A DNA stretch of 64,000 bases from Pseudomonas sp. GV085 (GTDB lineage Bacteria > Pseudomonadota > Gammaproteobacteria > Pseudomonadales > Pseudomonadaceae): assembly GCF_003050925.1 (NCBI RefSeq), contig NZ_QAOV01000018.1, positions 1 through 64,000 on the forward strand. The letters run 5' to 3'. Numbering within the stretch: the first letter of the stretch is position 1; each line of letters opens with the position of its first letter. A program made the translations under genes and the position numbers. Below are positions 19,786 through 28,819 of this stretch, one piece after another. The notes under the pieces were generated by a model. That model was not told where the DNA came from. It saw only the letters and a program-made list of their open reading frames with translations, and did no database searches.

Positions 19786-20743
19786 TTGCAGCAGAAACTT
19801 CAGGGTATTGGCCAGGTCAATTGGGGCCCTGTATCGCAGATGCCGAACAGCGCTGTGGTCTGTTTTACTGTAGGAGCTGGCTTGCCAGCGAAGAGGCCCG
19901 AAAGATCGATGCACAATTCAAGGCCGCCTTCGCTGGCATGCCAGCGTCCGCCACTGATGCCAACCAAGCGTTTTCTGCCGGGTCTCATCCTGGCGTTCTG
20001 CGCCGTCGCGTCGTTTTGTTCGGTCGCTGCCGAGCGAAGCGTGCCCGCGCAAAGCAACAGCGCATCGACCACCCTGATCGAAACTGCCTCGCGGCAGTAT
20101 GAAAATGGCCAACTGGACCAGGCCGCCGCCACGCTGGAGCGCGCTCTGCATATCCAGCCGAACAATCCCGCGACGCTGCATTACCTCGGTGTGTTGCGTC
20201 TTCAGCAGGGGCAGTACCAGCAGGCGGAAACCCTGGCGGCGCGCTCGAACATGCGGGTTGGTCGCAACGTCGAGTTGCGCAACCGCAACTTCCAATTGAT
20301 CCAGGCGGCGCAGCAGGCCCAATCTTCGGGTACCCCACCCAATGCCAAAGAGGATCTGGTCGCAGTACAAAAGGGGCTGGAAGAGGAGACCCAAAGGCGC
20401 CGCGAAGCAGAAAAGGCCGTTGCTGAACAATCCATTCCGGTCACTGAGCGTGACGTAGGCAACTACGCTAGCGCAGAGACAGATCGGGTTTCGGATGCGC
20501 CGATGGCCGGAAGAGCCGGGCCCGAAGGAAAATTGCAAATGGCTAATGTCGAGCCAGAGCGGGCGTACGCTGAGGTTGAGATCCCCCGCGGCCATATGCC
20601 GCCTCCGGGTAAATGCCGAATCTGGTTTCCTGATCGTCCGCCGGGGCATCAGCCCGCACCCGGCAAATGCAAGAAACTGCGATATCGGGTTCCGTCAGGA
20701 GCCTATCTGGTGCGCGGTTGAGTTTCTGAGTGGCCACTTCTGG
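19786..20743 (+). repeat. 958-bp direct repeat, copy 2
   Basis: Second copy of the block at 10681-11638, same orientation, with the REP palindrome at 19869-19895. The sequence diverges immediately after CACTTCTGG, the point where copy 1 runs into the MITE. Confidence 0.95.
19957..20721 (+). CDS. Exported TPR protein, copy 2
   Basis: A 254-aa near-duplicate of the protein at 10852: signal peptide, TPR-like units, charged segment and the doubled GHxPxPGKC tail. Two amino-acid differences (P8 for S8; V for A in RSxPAQ) and a few silent changes separate them. Both copies are intact with the same upstream REP sequence, so both could be expressed from similar leader sequences. The adhesin neighbour of copy 1 is absent here, arguing against an obligatory functional link to it. 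Confidence 0.75.
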   Translation: MPTKRFLPGLILAFCAVASFCSVAAERSVPAQSNSASTTLIETASRQYENGQLDQAAATLERALHIQPNNPATLHYLGVLRLQQGQYQQAETLAARSNMRVGRNVELRNRNFQLIQAAQQAQSSGTPPNAKEDLVAVQKGLEEETQRRREAEKAVAEQSIPVTERDVGNYASAETDRVSDAPMAGRAGPEGKLQMANVEPERAYAEVEIPRGHMPPPGKCRIWFPDRPPGHQPAPGKCKKLRYRVPSGAYLVRG

Positions 20744-20870
20744 CTAGGGGGCTGATCGTCGCGAAGGGCTGCACAACCCATTGCAGCCATAGCCCAACGA
20801 CTGTGATCGGGACAAAGCTACCTGCCGAAAACGGTACCAAATGCGCACTGACCGATCGTCATCAATTGGA

Positions 20871-20966
20871 TCAAAGCCAATACAGTAGCGCAATGGTATA
20901 CAACCAGCCGATGCTGAGGGTGATAGTCAGGTAGATCACCACGAGCAACAGAGAGTGATTCCACAT
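20871..20966 (-). CDS. 31-aa single-helix membrane peptide
   Basis: Encodes MWNHSLLLVVIYLTITLSIG then WLYTIALLYWL: almost entirely hydrophobic, one transmembrane segment. An excellent GGGAGGTC ribosome site sits just upstream of the ATG. It lies 63 bp downstream of the GDCCVxC gene on the same strand, so both are probably transcribed from the MerR-type promoter at 21391. No known function; a small accessory to metal transport is a guess. Confidence 0.55.
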   Translation of the reverse strand: MWNHSLLLVVIYLTITLSIGWLYTIALLYWL

Positions 20967-21029
20967 GACACTGACCTCCCATAACCACGGTTTGAGGCGC
21001 GTCAGGGGCGTCTGATAAACCGAATGAAC

Positions 21030-21254
21030 TCAGGTCAAGCCCGTACCACAGCATCCGCGCTGCTCCTGAATCGGCGGGCACTTCACCGTGCCAAACGAAC
21101 AGAACACACAGCAGTCACCGGGGGTCGGGCGTAGCAGGGTTTTGCAACTGCCACACTCGTAGAAGAACTGACAGGCATCTGTGGGCATGACTTCCTGCCT
21201 GGCGAAACCGCAATGCGGGCAGGTCAACACGGACTCGAGGATGACGGCGCTCAT
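21030..21254 (-). CDS. GDCCVxC-domain metal-resistance-associated protein
   Basis: A 74-aa cysteine-rich cytoplasmic protein: CPHCG near residue 13, YECGSC near 36, the signature GDCCVFCSFGTVKCPP at 46-61 and a terminal RGCCGTG. Proteins with this signature are typically encoded in mercury- or heavy-metal-resistance loci, where the paired cysteines are thought to bind metal. The MerR-type operator immediately upstream and the broken merR beyond it support this. The exact metal is not determined. Confidence 0.85.
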   Translation of the reverse strand: MSAVILESVLTCPHCGFARQEVMPTDACQFFYECGSCKTLLRPTPGDCCVFCSFGTVKCPPIQEQRGCCGTGLT

Positions 21255-21359
21255 GGTTGCCTCACTTGTGAATGGTGGAGGGATAACCCGCCTTCGTCGT
21301 CGGTTTCCGCTGGTGCCGGAGCCGTCGTGTTCTCCATTGAACCGTTCTAACCCAGGGTC

Positions 21360-21391
21360 ACTTTACACTCCGTACCTGAGTACAGAATCAA
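21360..21391 (-). promoter_or_regulatory. MerR-type operator/promoter reading toward the GDCCVxC gene
   Basis: Read leftward: -35 TTGATT, an over-long 19-20 bp spacer containing the dyad GTACTCAGGTAC, then -10 GTAAAG/TAAAGT. The long spacer and GTAC-N4-GTAC dyad are hallmarks of promoters activated by mercury-type MerR proteins. It lies between the GDCCVxC gene and the merR remnant. Confidence 0.75.
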
Positions 21392-21401
21392 GGGGCGTGT
21401 G

Positions 21402-21600
21402 ATGGCGACAGGGCTGAGTATCGGCAAGTCGGCGGAGACTGCCGGGGTGAACATCGAGACTATTCGCTATTACCAGCGACGTGGCTTGCTGGATGAGCCG
21501 CCAAAGCCGCTCAGCGGTTATCGATGCTATCTACCGTAGCAGCTCAAACGGTTGCGTTTCATCAAGAGGGTGCAGGCGCCGGGATTCACGCTAAAACGTA
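21402..21600 (+). pseudogene. merR-like regulator, nonsense-mutated and truncated
   Basis: The N-terminal 45 codons encode a clear MerR DNA-binding domain (LSIGKSAETAGVNIETIRYY; RRGLLDEPPKPLSGYR). An in-frame TAG follows at 21537, where relatives have Glu in YLPEQLKRLRFIKR. Homology continues through QLKRLRFIKRVQAPGFTL and is lost by about 21600, so the dimerisation helix and metal-binding cysteines are missing. The original protein would have controlled the divergent promoter at 21360-21391. The reading frame is dead unless an amber suppressor exists, and even then no effector domain is encoded. Confidence 0.85.
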
Positions 21601-21660
21601 GCTTATTCCTTGCCCTGGGGGGAAAGCTCAAGCCCCCATGCTTCGCTCTCAGGGTCATTA

Positions 21661-22557
21661 TCACTCAGGCGGGAATCGGGCAATCCAGTGCCTGGCAATC
21701 TCCTCGCGCCGGCAGACCCACACCGCGTCGTGGCCTTGCACGTAATCGAGAAAGCGCGCCAGCGCCATCGCACGACCAGGATGGCCACTGATCCGCCCAT
21801 GCAGGCCGACGCTCATCATCTTCGGGTGTTGCGCGCCCTCTTGCCACAGCAGGTCGAAAGCATCCTTGAGCAGCAGGAAGAAGTCTTCACCGCAGGCGAA
21901 ACCATTAGGCAGCAGATAGCGGGCGTCGTTGTTGACCAGTGTGTAAGGGATCACCAGGTGGGCGGGCGAGCCTGGGAGCCAATAGGGCAGATCATCGTTG
22001 TAGGCGTCCGAGCTATAGAGAAACCCGCCTTCTTCACGCAACAGGCGGCGGGTGTTCTGGCTGACCCTTCCTGTGTACCAACCTGTGGGGCGTTTACCGC
22101 AGATCTGCTCGATCACGTCGAGGGTGAGGCGGATATGGCGCCGCTCCTGGTCTTCAGGCATGTCGCGATAGTCCAGCCAACGGTAGCCATGCCCGGCAAT
22201 CTCATGCCCGGCAGCACAGAGCGCATGGCCGATAGCCGGGGTGAGTTCCAGCGCCCGGCCGACGGCGAAGGCGGTCAGCGGCAGGCCTCGGGCGCTGAAC
22301 AGCTCCAGAATCCGCCACACACCTGCGCGCGATCCGTATTCGTACATGCCCTCGACGCTCAAGTCCGGTTCCCCCACACGCGGCGGGCGGCCCGCAAGCT
22401 CGTGAAGCCAGGCCTCCGACTGTGCATCGCCATTGAAGATGCAGGACTCCGCGCCCTCTTCAATGTTGAGGACGAACTGGACCGCGACGCGCGCCTCACC
22501 GGGCCATCGCGGGTGGGGCGGGCAGCCGCCATAACCGATGAGGTCGCGAGCGGACAT
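21661..22557 (-). CDS. PuuE-like polysaccharide-deacetylase-family hydrolase
   Basis: A 298-aa protein closely resembling PuuE, the metal-independent allantoinase of Pseudomonas: RDLIGYGGCPPHPRWPGEAR near the N terminus, EYGSRAGVWRILELF, GHEIAGHGYRWLDYRDM, GWYTGRVSQNTRRL and SVGLHGRISGHPGRA. It is a NodB-fold C-N hydrolase. Allantoin as substrate is possible, but no other purine-catabolism genes are nearby, and the preceding gene is an acetyltransferase; an amide substrate other than allantoin is equally possible. Start and the upstream stop overlap by one base (TGATG), so the two genes are translationally coupled. Confidence 0.8.
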   Translation of the reverse strand: MSARDLIGYGGCPPHPRWPGEARVAVQFVLNIEEGAESCIFNGDAQSEAWLHELAGRPPRVGEPDLSVEGMYEYGSRAGVWRILELFSARGLPLTAFAVGRALELTPAIGHALCAAGHEIAGHGYRWLDYRDMPEDQERRHIRLTLDVIEQICGKRPTGWYTGRVSQNTRRLLREEGGFLYSSDAYNDDLPYWLPGSPAHLVIPYTLVNNDARYLLPNGFACGEDFFLLLKDAFDLLWQEGAQHPKMMSVGLHGRISGHPGRAMALARFLDYVQGHDAVWVCRREEIARHWIARFPPE

Positions 22558-23429
22558 CAGCCCAGCTCGAAGGTCGTGACGCCGAACACACGTTCGTGCG
22601 CGATCGCCGGAGGAGGGCCGAGGTACATGCGTGCGCAGCCGAAGACCTCGATCATGCCCTGTTGGTGCACGAGCGCCATCGCGGCGGGGTTATTCTCCGG
22701 GACATCGAGAAACAGCGGACCACCCTCGGCAAATTCCGCCAGGCGTGCGTAGAGGGCATTGGCTGCCAGGGCGTCATCGGCGAACAAGGGGCCGATCTTG
22801 TAGCCTTCCCGGCAGCGCCTTACTACGCCATAGCCGCTTAGCCCGCCCTCGCGCCGGCAACCCACGGCGAGTGCATCCGCCTGGGCTATCCACCCGCTCA
22901 GGAAGCTTGTGCGTGCGGCGGGGAAGCAGGTGCGGTCGTAATCGACAACCTGATCGAACGGGAAGGTGGCCAACGGGACGATGTCCTGGCCGTCTACCTG
23001 CGAGGTCGCCGGGCGTTCGGTGAGATCGGCACGAAAACGCATGTTGCGATGGGAGAAGACGAAACCGCCCTTGGCGTAGTAGTCCTGCATCGCGAAGACG
23101 CCGTCCATGCCGATGCTCGCGCCTGGGCGCAGGCGGGCGAGGAGTCGCTCGCGGCGTGCGTGCCAGAGGGTATTGCCCAGACCTTGACCGCGATATTCAG
23201 GCCGGACGATAAAAAAGCCCATGAAACCGAATTCGCCATTGTAAGAGGTGATGGCACCGCCGCCGATCAATTCGCCGCCCTGGTACGCCGCGATGAAGGC
23301 GGCAGGGTCCGTAGCCCAGAACAGCTCGGCATCGTGAAGGCCGGGATTCCAACCCTCACGGGCAGCCCAATCGACGAGCTCGTCCAGTTCGGGACGGGTC
23401 ATGTTGCGTATGACCAGCTGATTCGACAC
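22557..23429 (-). CDS. Two-domain GNAT acetyltransferase (YitH-like)
   Basis: A 290-aa protein. The N-terminal GNAT domain (about 1-135) has the acetyl-CoA loop FFIVRPEYRGQGLGNTLWHA; a second C-terminal GNAT-like domain (about 150-285) follows, as in the YitH/HolE group. Substrate unknown. It directly precedes and couples to the PuuE-like hydrolase, so the two probably act on the same or successive compounds, for instance an amine or its acetylated product. The 213-bp gap upstream shows no operator that I recognise. Confidence 0.78.
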   Translation of the reverse strand: MSNQLVIRNMTRPELDELVDWAAREGWNPGLHDAELFWATDPAAFIAAYQGGELIGGGAITSYNGEFGFMGFFIVRPEYRGQGLGNTLWHARRERLLARLRPGASIGMDGVFAMQDYYAKGGFVFSHRNMRFRADLTERPATSQVDGQDIVPLATFPFDQVVDYDRTCFPAARTSFLSGWIAQADALAVGCRREGGLSGYGVVRRCREGYKIGPLFADDALAANALYARLAEFAEGGPLFLDVPENNPAAMALVHQQGMIEVFGCARMYLGPPPAIAHERVFGVTTFELG

Positions 23430-23642
23430 CGCGAAGTTCTCCTCAGTCGCTAATCGAGCGTGTGGTCCATCCCCGCTCTGAACCCTTTCGGTATAGCTTC
23501 AACCCGAGTATTGATCCAGGTCGTCATGTCATCTGCAGCACATGTTCATTGCCATTGAACTGTCCTGAGCGCGAGGCCCGGCCACCCGAGCTCCCCGTAG
23601 GAGTGTCGGGCGTTGTCGTATTACGCATTCGCAGCGGGCGTT

Positions 23643-24485
23643 TTATTTCAATCGGCCGAGCAATACCTTGCCGACCTCGGTGGCCGAGGCAGGATTTTGG
23701 CCGGTGATCAACTCGCGATCGACGACGACATAGGGCGTCCAGTTTTCCGTGTTGCTGCTGTACACCCCACCGGCTTTCTCAAGCGCGGTTTGCGGGTAGA
23801 ACTTCATCTCCCCACCGTTGAGCAGGCCTTTGGCTGCTTCCTCTTCCTTGTTGCTGATAACGGTCATCTTGTAGCCCGCATAGATCCAGTCGGCGCTGGC
23901 GTTCACCGGTTTTGCGGTCTGGAGTTGGCGGGTGAAGTCCTGCGCATCAGGCAAGGTCGACAGCAGGGCGATTGGGCCATGGCAGACGAGGGCAGTGGTC
24001 TTGCCTTGAGCATGGAAGTCCATCAGCAAGCGACCCAGCGAACGGCTGTGCAGCAGATCCTGCATCGGCGCATGGCCACCAGGAATGTAGACTGCATCGA
24101 AATGCGCATAGCCGATCTGTTCCACCCGGGCGAGGCTGATGACCGGTGATTGATCCGGCACAGTGAGTTTCAATTGGTCGAGCAGATGCTTGTAGGTCTC
24201 AAGCACGACCTCATCGTTGTTGAAGTACATTTTGTCGATAGACGTCTTGTCCACGGTCGGGACCCTGCCATTCGGGGTCGCGAAGGTGATGGAGTGGCCA
24301 GCGTCGAGCAGCATCTTCACCGGTTGCAACAGCTCGTTCAGGTAGAACCCTGTCGCGAAGACCTTGCCATCCTTCAAATCGAGTGTCGCCGAATCGGAAA
24401 GCACCACAAGCACATTGCTGGCGCTCGCTGTCAGGCTGGTACCGAGCAATGCTGTGGTCAGGGCAATACGGGTCAGTGTCTTCAT
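23643..24485 (-). CDS. Periplasmic DJ-1/PfpI-family protein
   Basis: A 280-aa protein with a signal peptide (MKTLTRIALTTALLGTSLTA, cleavage near ASA). The DJ-1/PfpI fold shows the nucleophile elbow ALVCHGPIALL, with Cys followed by His, and an acidic/glycine-rich YIPGGHAP loop. Similar proteins are annotated as type 1 glutamine-amidotransferase-like, glyoxalase III-like or chaperones; activity here is unknown. It reads divergently from a LysR gene with a palindromic operator candidate between them, suggesting induction by that regulator when intact. Confidence 0.82.
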   Translation of the reverse strand: MKTLTRIALTTALLGTSLTASASNVLVVLSDSATLDLKDGKVFATGFYLNELLQPVKMLLDAGHSITFATPNGRVPTVDKTSIDKMYFNNDEVVLETYKHLLDQLKLTVPDQSPVISLARVEQIGYAHFDAVYIPGGHAPMQDLLHSRSLGRLLMDFHAQGKTTALVCHGPIALLSTLPDAQDFTRQLQTAKPVNASADWIYAGYKMTVISNKEEEAAKGLLNGGEMKFYPQTALEKAGGVYSSNTENWTPYVVVDRELITGQNPASATEVGKVLLGRLK

Positions 24486-24553
24486 GTCGTGTCCAGAATT
24501 AATCGGGCGACCGGTTGCCGCTCCTGCCTGGATACTCTATTGATGTGTGATAT

Positions 24554-24570
24554 GGCGATAAACTATCGCC
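24554..24570. promoter_or_regulatory. Palindromic operator candidate
   Basis: GGCGATA-AAC-TATCGCC, a perfect 7-bp inverted repeat, lies 31 bp upstream of the LysR start and between it and the PfpI gene. It is a likely binding site for the adjacent regulator. Confidence 0.55.
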
Positions 24571-24601
24571 AATGGAATTCATTTGGACCTAGGAAGCAAT
24601 A

Positions 24602-25507
24602 ATGGCGCGTAGATTCGACCATCTCGGCGATGTGGAGGCCTTTATACGGGTAGTGGAGCAGGGCACTGTCAGCGCTGCGGCCGTCGCGCTGGCGACCACA
24701 CCTTCAGTGCTCAGCCGCGCGTTGACCAGGCTTGAGTCGCGCCTTGGCGTACAACTGTTGCGACGTACCACCCGCAGGCTAAGCCTCACAGACGCCGGCA
24801 GGTTGTACCTGGAACAGACCCGTCTGGCGTTTACACAGATCGAAGAGGCGGAGCGAACCATTCGAGGCCAAGAAGGCGAGTTGAGTGGACGCGTGCGCAT
24901 GAGCGTACCGACAACCTATGGGCATCACCGTCTGCCACCGCTGCTCAGCGCATTTACCCGGCAGTATCCTGCTGTCTAGGTGGAGCTGAGCATCACCAAT
25001 CGAAACGTTGACCTGATTGCCGAGGGCTATGATCTGGCGATTCGTTTGGGACATTTGCCTGACAGTGGCTTGGTCGGACGCAAGCTGGAAGATGCTCGAT
25101 TGTCTCTGGTTGCCTCCCCCGAGTACCTGGCTCGCGCCGGTGTCCCAGCGACACTGGAGATGTTGAGCGAACACGCTTGCTTGCCGTTCATCATGCCCAG
25201 CAGTGGCAAGATCGGGCCTTGGTTGTTTTGTCTTGACGGGGAAAACCTGGAGTGGGTACCGCACGCCAATGTAGTGGTGTCGGATGATGTCCTCGGAATC
25301 GTTTCACTGGCACAAAGCGGTCTGGGAATCTGCCAGACCTATGACTTCATCATCCGCGACAAGGTGTTGCGCGGAGAGTTGGTAGAGGTCCTTGTGCAGT
25401 TGAGTGGGCGCAGCAGGCCATTCTCGATTATCTATCCGCCTCACCGGCAGTTGTCAGCCGCATCCAGAGCGCTGATCGACTTCATTTTAGCCAGGACTCA
25501 GTCCTGA
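24602..25507 (+). pseudogene. LysR-family regulator interrupted by an amber codon
   Basis: Full-length LysR coding region (about 300 codons) except for an in-frame TAG at 24977-24979, between YPAV and VELSITNRNVDLIAEG. The HTH half (VEAFIRVVEQGTVSAAAVAL; LGVQLLRRTTRRLSL) and the effector half are otherwise intact and in the same frame, so a single C-to-T or similar change (CAG to TAG is the simplest) explains the break. It could be a recent null mutation, a sequencing error, or a site of low-level readthrough. Confidence 0.85.
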
Positions 25508-25962
25508 GCTTCATCATCCAGACACCCAAGAGGGTGAGCGATCGAACTTCTTGGTCCGGTTGTGTGCGTGCTGAAAAACACTATGGAAAGCTGCCGACCA
25601 TCAAGGGCTGCTACCGACCTGGAACAGTCGGCGAACAGAATAATCGCAAATTAGTGGCTATGCTTGGTCTGCTGTCGAAACTGATCAGGCAGTCCGGCAG
25701 GCTGCGCGGAAATGACCCGCAACGTGCCCTATGTCACCCATCGTTGGTTGGCGTGACACTTAAGACGTATAGCTTCGGTAGCTTTTGCTTGTCTCGGGAG
25801 CTTCGCTCACGAAAACCAGCGTGAATCCAGAGCAGAGAAAAAATTTGGCTAATGCTACGTGCGGTGTGTTCTCAGGTTCAGGTGTGGGCACAAAAGGTTG
25901 ATTGGTTTCCGAATACCGCTTCTATTGGTCAATTTAGAAGGATTATGTTTGGAGATTGTGAA
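25508..25962. other. 455-bp non-coding gap
   Basis: Between the broken LysR gene and the GGDEF-EAL gene. No convincing gene: the open frame at 25534 has no ribosome site and no family features. The last 100 bp are AT-rich and presumably hold the promoter of the c-di-GMP gene. Confidence 0.5.
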
Positions 25963-28473
25963 ATGGATTTTTTCAGGAATAAAAGCACCGCAAAGCAAGC
26001 CATACCCACCCGTTCAAATAAGCCGCGCTCGACCAAATGGCACCGCATGTACTTTTTTCTTGCGGGATTCGACGTGCTGGTTGTTGTGCTGAGCGTGCTA
26101 TTGAATCACCTGATCGTCGATACCTATCACCGCTCCATCACGGCAAACCAGTCGTGGGTCCAACAGCTGTCGAGCTATTCAACGCTGGGCAGCCTGGCTT
26201 CCAAAGTCAATGCGCCGGGCAATAATGTGTTCGATACACATGATGTTGAAGCCGAATCGCGGAACATGAATGAAGCCTTGCGCGCCTTCAGCGAGCATTT
26301 GGCAATGGCCAAAAAACAGTTGGAAGTACGGATCGCCAATGACGCTGAACACAGTGCTGATATACAAGCCTTTACCCTTGCATTGAAGGATGAGGTGGGT
26401 GCAATTGATGCCGCGATGGTCGAAATGGTGAACGAGGCCTTGCTGATCTTTTCCTACTTCAGGGAGGGGCAGTCGGATAATGCCGGCAAACGCATGGCAA
26501 CGATGGACAGGAAGTATGCCCTGTTGCTCGCCTCACTCAGTACCGTGCGGGATCGCGTTGGCCTGATTCAAAGCAGGCTCCTGGAGGAGGAGCTTGAGTC
26601 GGTCGAAGAACTGCGCCGGGTCGAATACGCGATCATGGTGTTCGTGCTACTGATGGTCAGTGCGGCCGTTATCTACGGGGGCAAGATCAGGCGCGAAATG
26701 GAGTCGCAAGCAGCCGAAAGGGAAGGTTATCTGGCAGTGCTGCGCGAAAGCGAGAAGCAGGCCCGCCAGCAAGCATCGCTGCTGGACAAGGCCCAGGACG
26801 CCATTGTCGTTCACGGGATGGATAACCGCATCCTGTACTGGAACAAAAGTGCCGAGCGTCTCTACGGTCTGTCAAAGGAAGAGGCACTCGGTAAATCGGC
26901 ACAGGAGTTGATCTACCAGGGTAGCGCCGCTTTCAATGCGGCCACTAACAGCCTGATAGAAACGGGTGACTGGGCGGACGAAGTTACACTTCGACGCCGG
27001 GATGGCTGCATCATCACGCTCGAAAGTCATCGAACCCTGGTGCGAGACGATGATGGCCAGCCGCAATCCGTTCTGTCGATCAATACTGACATCACCCACC
27101 GTAAGACCGCTGAGCAAGAGGTCCAGCGTTTGGCCTTCTACGATCAGTTGACCGGGCTGCCCAACAGGCGGCTCATGTTGGACCGGTTACAGCATCTGCT
27201 GGCGGGCAGCTCCCGTAGCCTGCATACGAACGCGATAATTCTCATTGACCTGGATAACTTCAAGGCACTGAACGACACGCTGGGGCATGACAGAGGCGAC
27301 ATGTTGCTGCAGCAAGTTGCTCTGCGCCTTTGCGGCTGCATACGCGAGAGCGACACCGTGGCTCGCCTGGGCGGAGACGAATTCGTCGTCCTGCTGGATG
27401 GCCTTAATGAGAATCCTCCAGGAGCAGCTATCCAGGCCAAGGCTATTGGCGAAAAGATTCTCAACTCTCTGAACATTTCCTACCAGTTGGATGGATATGA
27501 GCACCACAGCACCCCCAGCCTCGGCATTGCGCTGTTCCAGGGGCAGCTGAGCACAGTGGACGATATTATGAAGCGCGCTGACCTGGCGATGTATCGCGCC
27601 AAGGCGGCGGGCCGCAATACCATGCGCTTCTTCGATCCGCAAATGCAGGCGGTTGCCATGGCACGCGCCAGACTGGAAGTAGACTTGCGCCAAGGCTTGC
27701 AGGACAACGAATTCCTTCTTCATTACCAGCCGCAGGTGAATAGTGAGGGCCGTATCATTGGCGCAGAGGCACTGATGAGATGGCAGAATCCTGAGCGCGG
27801 AGTCGTGTTTCCAGGCGAGTTCATTCCATTGGCAGAGGAATCGGGGTTGATTCTGCCGTTAGGCCGTTGGGCGCTGCAGGCAGCCTGCACTCAGCTGGTT
27901 GCCTGGGCAAAGCATTCGGAAACCGCCCGACTGGGTATGGCTGTGAATGTCAGCGCCCGCCAGTTTCACCATCCGGACTTCGTCGAGGAGGTACTGCAAG
28001 TACTGAGATACACGGGGGCCGATCCGAAGAAATTGAAACTGGAACTGACCGAAGGCCTGCTGATAGAGGATATGGAAGGTACTGTCGCCAAAATGATCGA
28101 GTTGAAAGAGATCGGCATAGGCCTTTCGCTGGATGATTTCGGAACCGGCTACTCGTCACTGTCATACCTGAAGAGCCTTCCGCTGGATCAACTCAAGATC
28201 GACCAGTCCTTCATCAGAGATGTGCTGGTTGATCCCAACGACGCCGCCATCGCCTGCGCGATTGTGAGCCTGAGCCAGATATTGGGGCTTTCGGTGATTG
28301 CAGAAGGTGTGGAGACAGAAGCTCAGCGCACCTTTCTGGTCAAGCATGGCTGCCAGACCTACCAGGGCTTCCTGTTTTCCCCGCCACTGCCAGCCGAACA
28401 GTTTGAGGCGTATGTTCACGAAAGATTAATGGCGAGCACTGATTTCCCACGGACCAAGACTAAATCGCCATAA
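25963..28473 (+). CDS. Membrane PAS-GGDEF-EAL c-di-GMP protein
   Basis: An 836-aa inner-membrane signalling protein. A helix at about residues 25-50, a periplasmic helical sensor region to about 220 and a second helix (VFVLLMVSAAVIYGG) are followed by a PAS domain (about 265-385), a diguanylate cyclase domain with intact RLGGDEFVVLLDG and LIDLDNFKALNDTLGHD, and a phosphodiesterase domain with intact GAEALMRWQNP and LDDFGTGYSSLSYLK. Both catalytic signatures are present, so it could make or degrade c-di-GMP. The start MDFFRNK was chosen for its GGAG about ten bases upstream; the frame is open further up. A link to the adhesin is plausible biology but not shown. Confidence 0.92.
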   Translation: MDFFRNKSTAKQAIPTRSNKPRSTKWHRMYFFLAGFDVLVVVLSVLLNHLIVDTYHRSITANQSWVQQLSSYSTLGSLASKVNAPGNNVFDTHDVEAESRNMNEALRAFSEHLAMAKKQLEVRIANDAEHSADIQAFTLALKDEVGAIDAAMVEMVNEALLIFSYFREGQSDNAGKRMATMDRKYALLLASLSTVRDRVGLIQSRLLEEELESVEELRRVEYAIMVFVLLMVSAAVIYGGKIRREMESQAAEREGYLAVLRESEKQARQQASLLDKAQDAIVVHGMDNRILYWNKSAERLYGLSKEEALGKSAQELIYQGSAAFNAATNSLIETGDWADEVTLRRRDGCIITLESHRTLVRDDDGQPQSVLSINTDITHRKTAEQEVQRLAFYDQLTGLPNRRLMLDRLQHLLAGSSRSLHTNAIILIDLDNFKALNDTLGHDRGDMLLQQVALRLCGCIRESDTVARLGGDEFVVLLDGLNENPPGAAIQAKAIGEKILNSLNISYQLDGYEHHSTPSLGIALFQGQLSTVDDIMKRADLAMYRAKAAGRNTMRFFDPQMQAVAMARARLEVDLRQGLQDNEFLLHYQPQVNSEGRIIGAEALMRWQNPERGVVFPGEFIPLAEESGLILPLGRWALQAACTQLVAWAKHSETARLGMAVNVSARQFHHPDFVEEVLQVLRYTGADPKKLKLELTEGLLIEDMEGTVAKMIELKEIGIGLSLDDFGTGYSSLSYLKSLPLDQLKIDQSFIRDVLVDPNDAAIACAIVSLSQILGLSVIAEGVETEAQRTFLVKHGCQTYQGFLFSPPLPAEQFEAYVHERLMASTDFPRTKTKSP

Positions 28474-28665
28474 CTTCGCAGGTGCCTGGGAACCGCCGCC
28501 ATCAGCAACCACCTGTACTTCATAACCATCGCGCACCAGGCTCAGCGCCGGATAGACCGTGCAGACGTCATTGGTGACCCCGGCGATGATCAGTTTCTTG
28601 CGCCCCGTAGCCTTGACCGCCGAGGCGAAGTTCTCATCGTCCATGGCGTTGACGATAAACAACAT
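28426..28665 (-). pseudogene. Isochorismatase-family (YcaC-like) fragment
   Basis: About 60 recognisable codons: NAMDDENFASAVKATGRKKL then IIAGVTNDVCTVYPALSLV and DGYEVQVVADGGGS. The catalytic Cys of cysteine hydrolases (TNDVC) survives, but the N-terminal Asp/Lys region and the C-terminal third are missing, and homology breaks near 28480 just at the end of the convergent EAL gene. A dead remnant. Confidence 0.8.
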
Positions 28666-28819
28666 CTCAGGCTATGAGCTCGTAGCACTGCGGCGATTTT
28701 TTCGCCCTCAGGGCGTCAGCTCGCAGCGTCTGCGCCAAGACTTCGTGGAAGTGGCTTAGCTTGGTTCGTTCAAGGGTGGCGCCCGTCAAGTTTGGCTATT
28801 TGTGGTAAATGCGGACCCT

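Noticed and set aside
25534..25824. 96-codon open frame after the broken LysR gene
   Set aside because: No ribosome site, no family resemblance, atypical composition; treated as non-coding.
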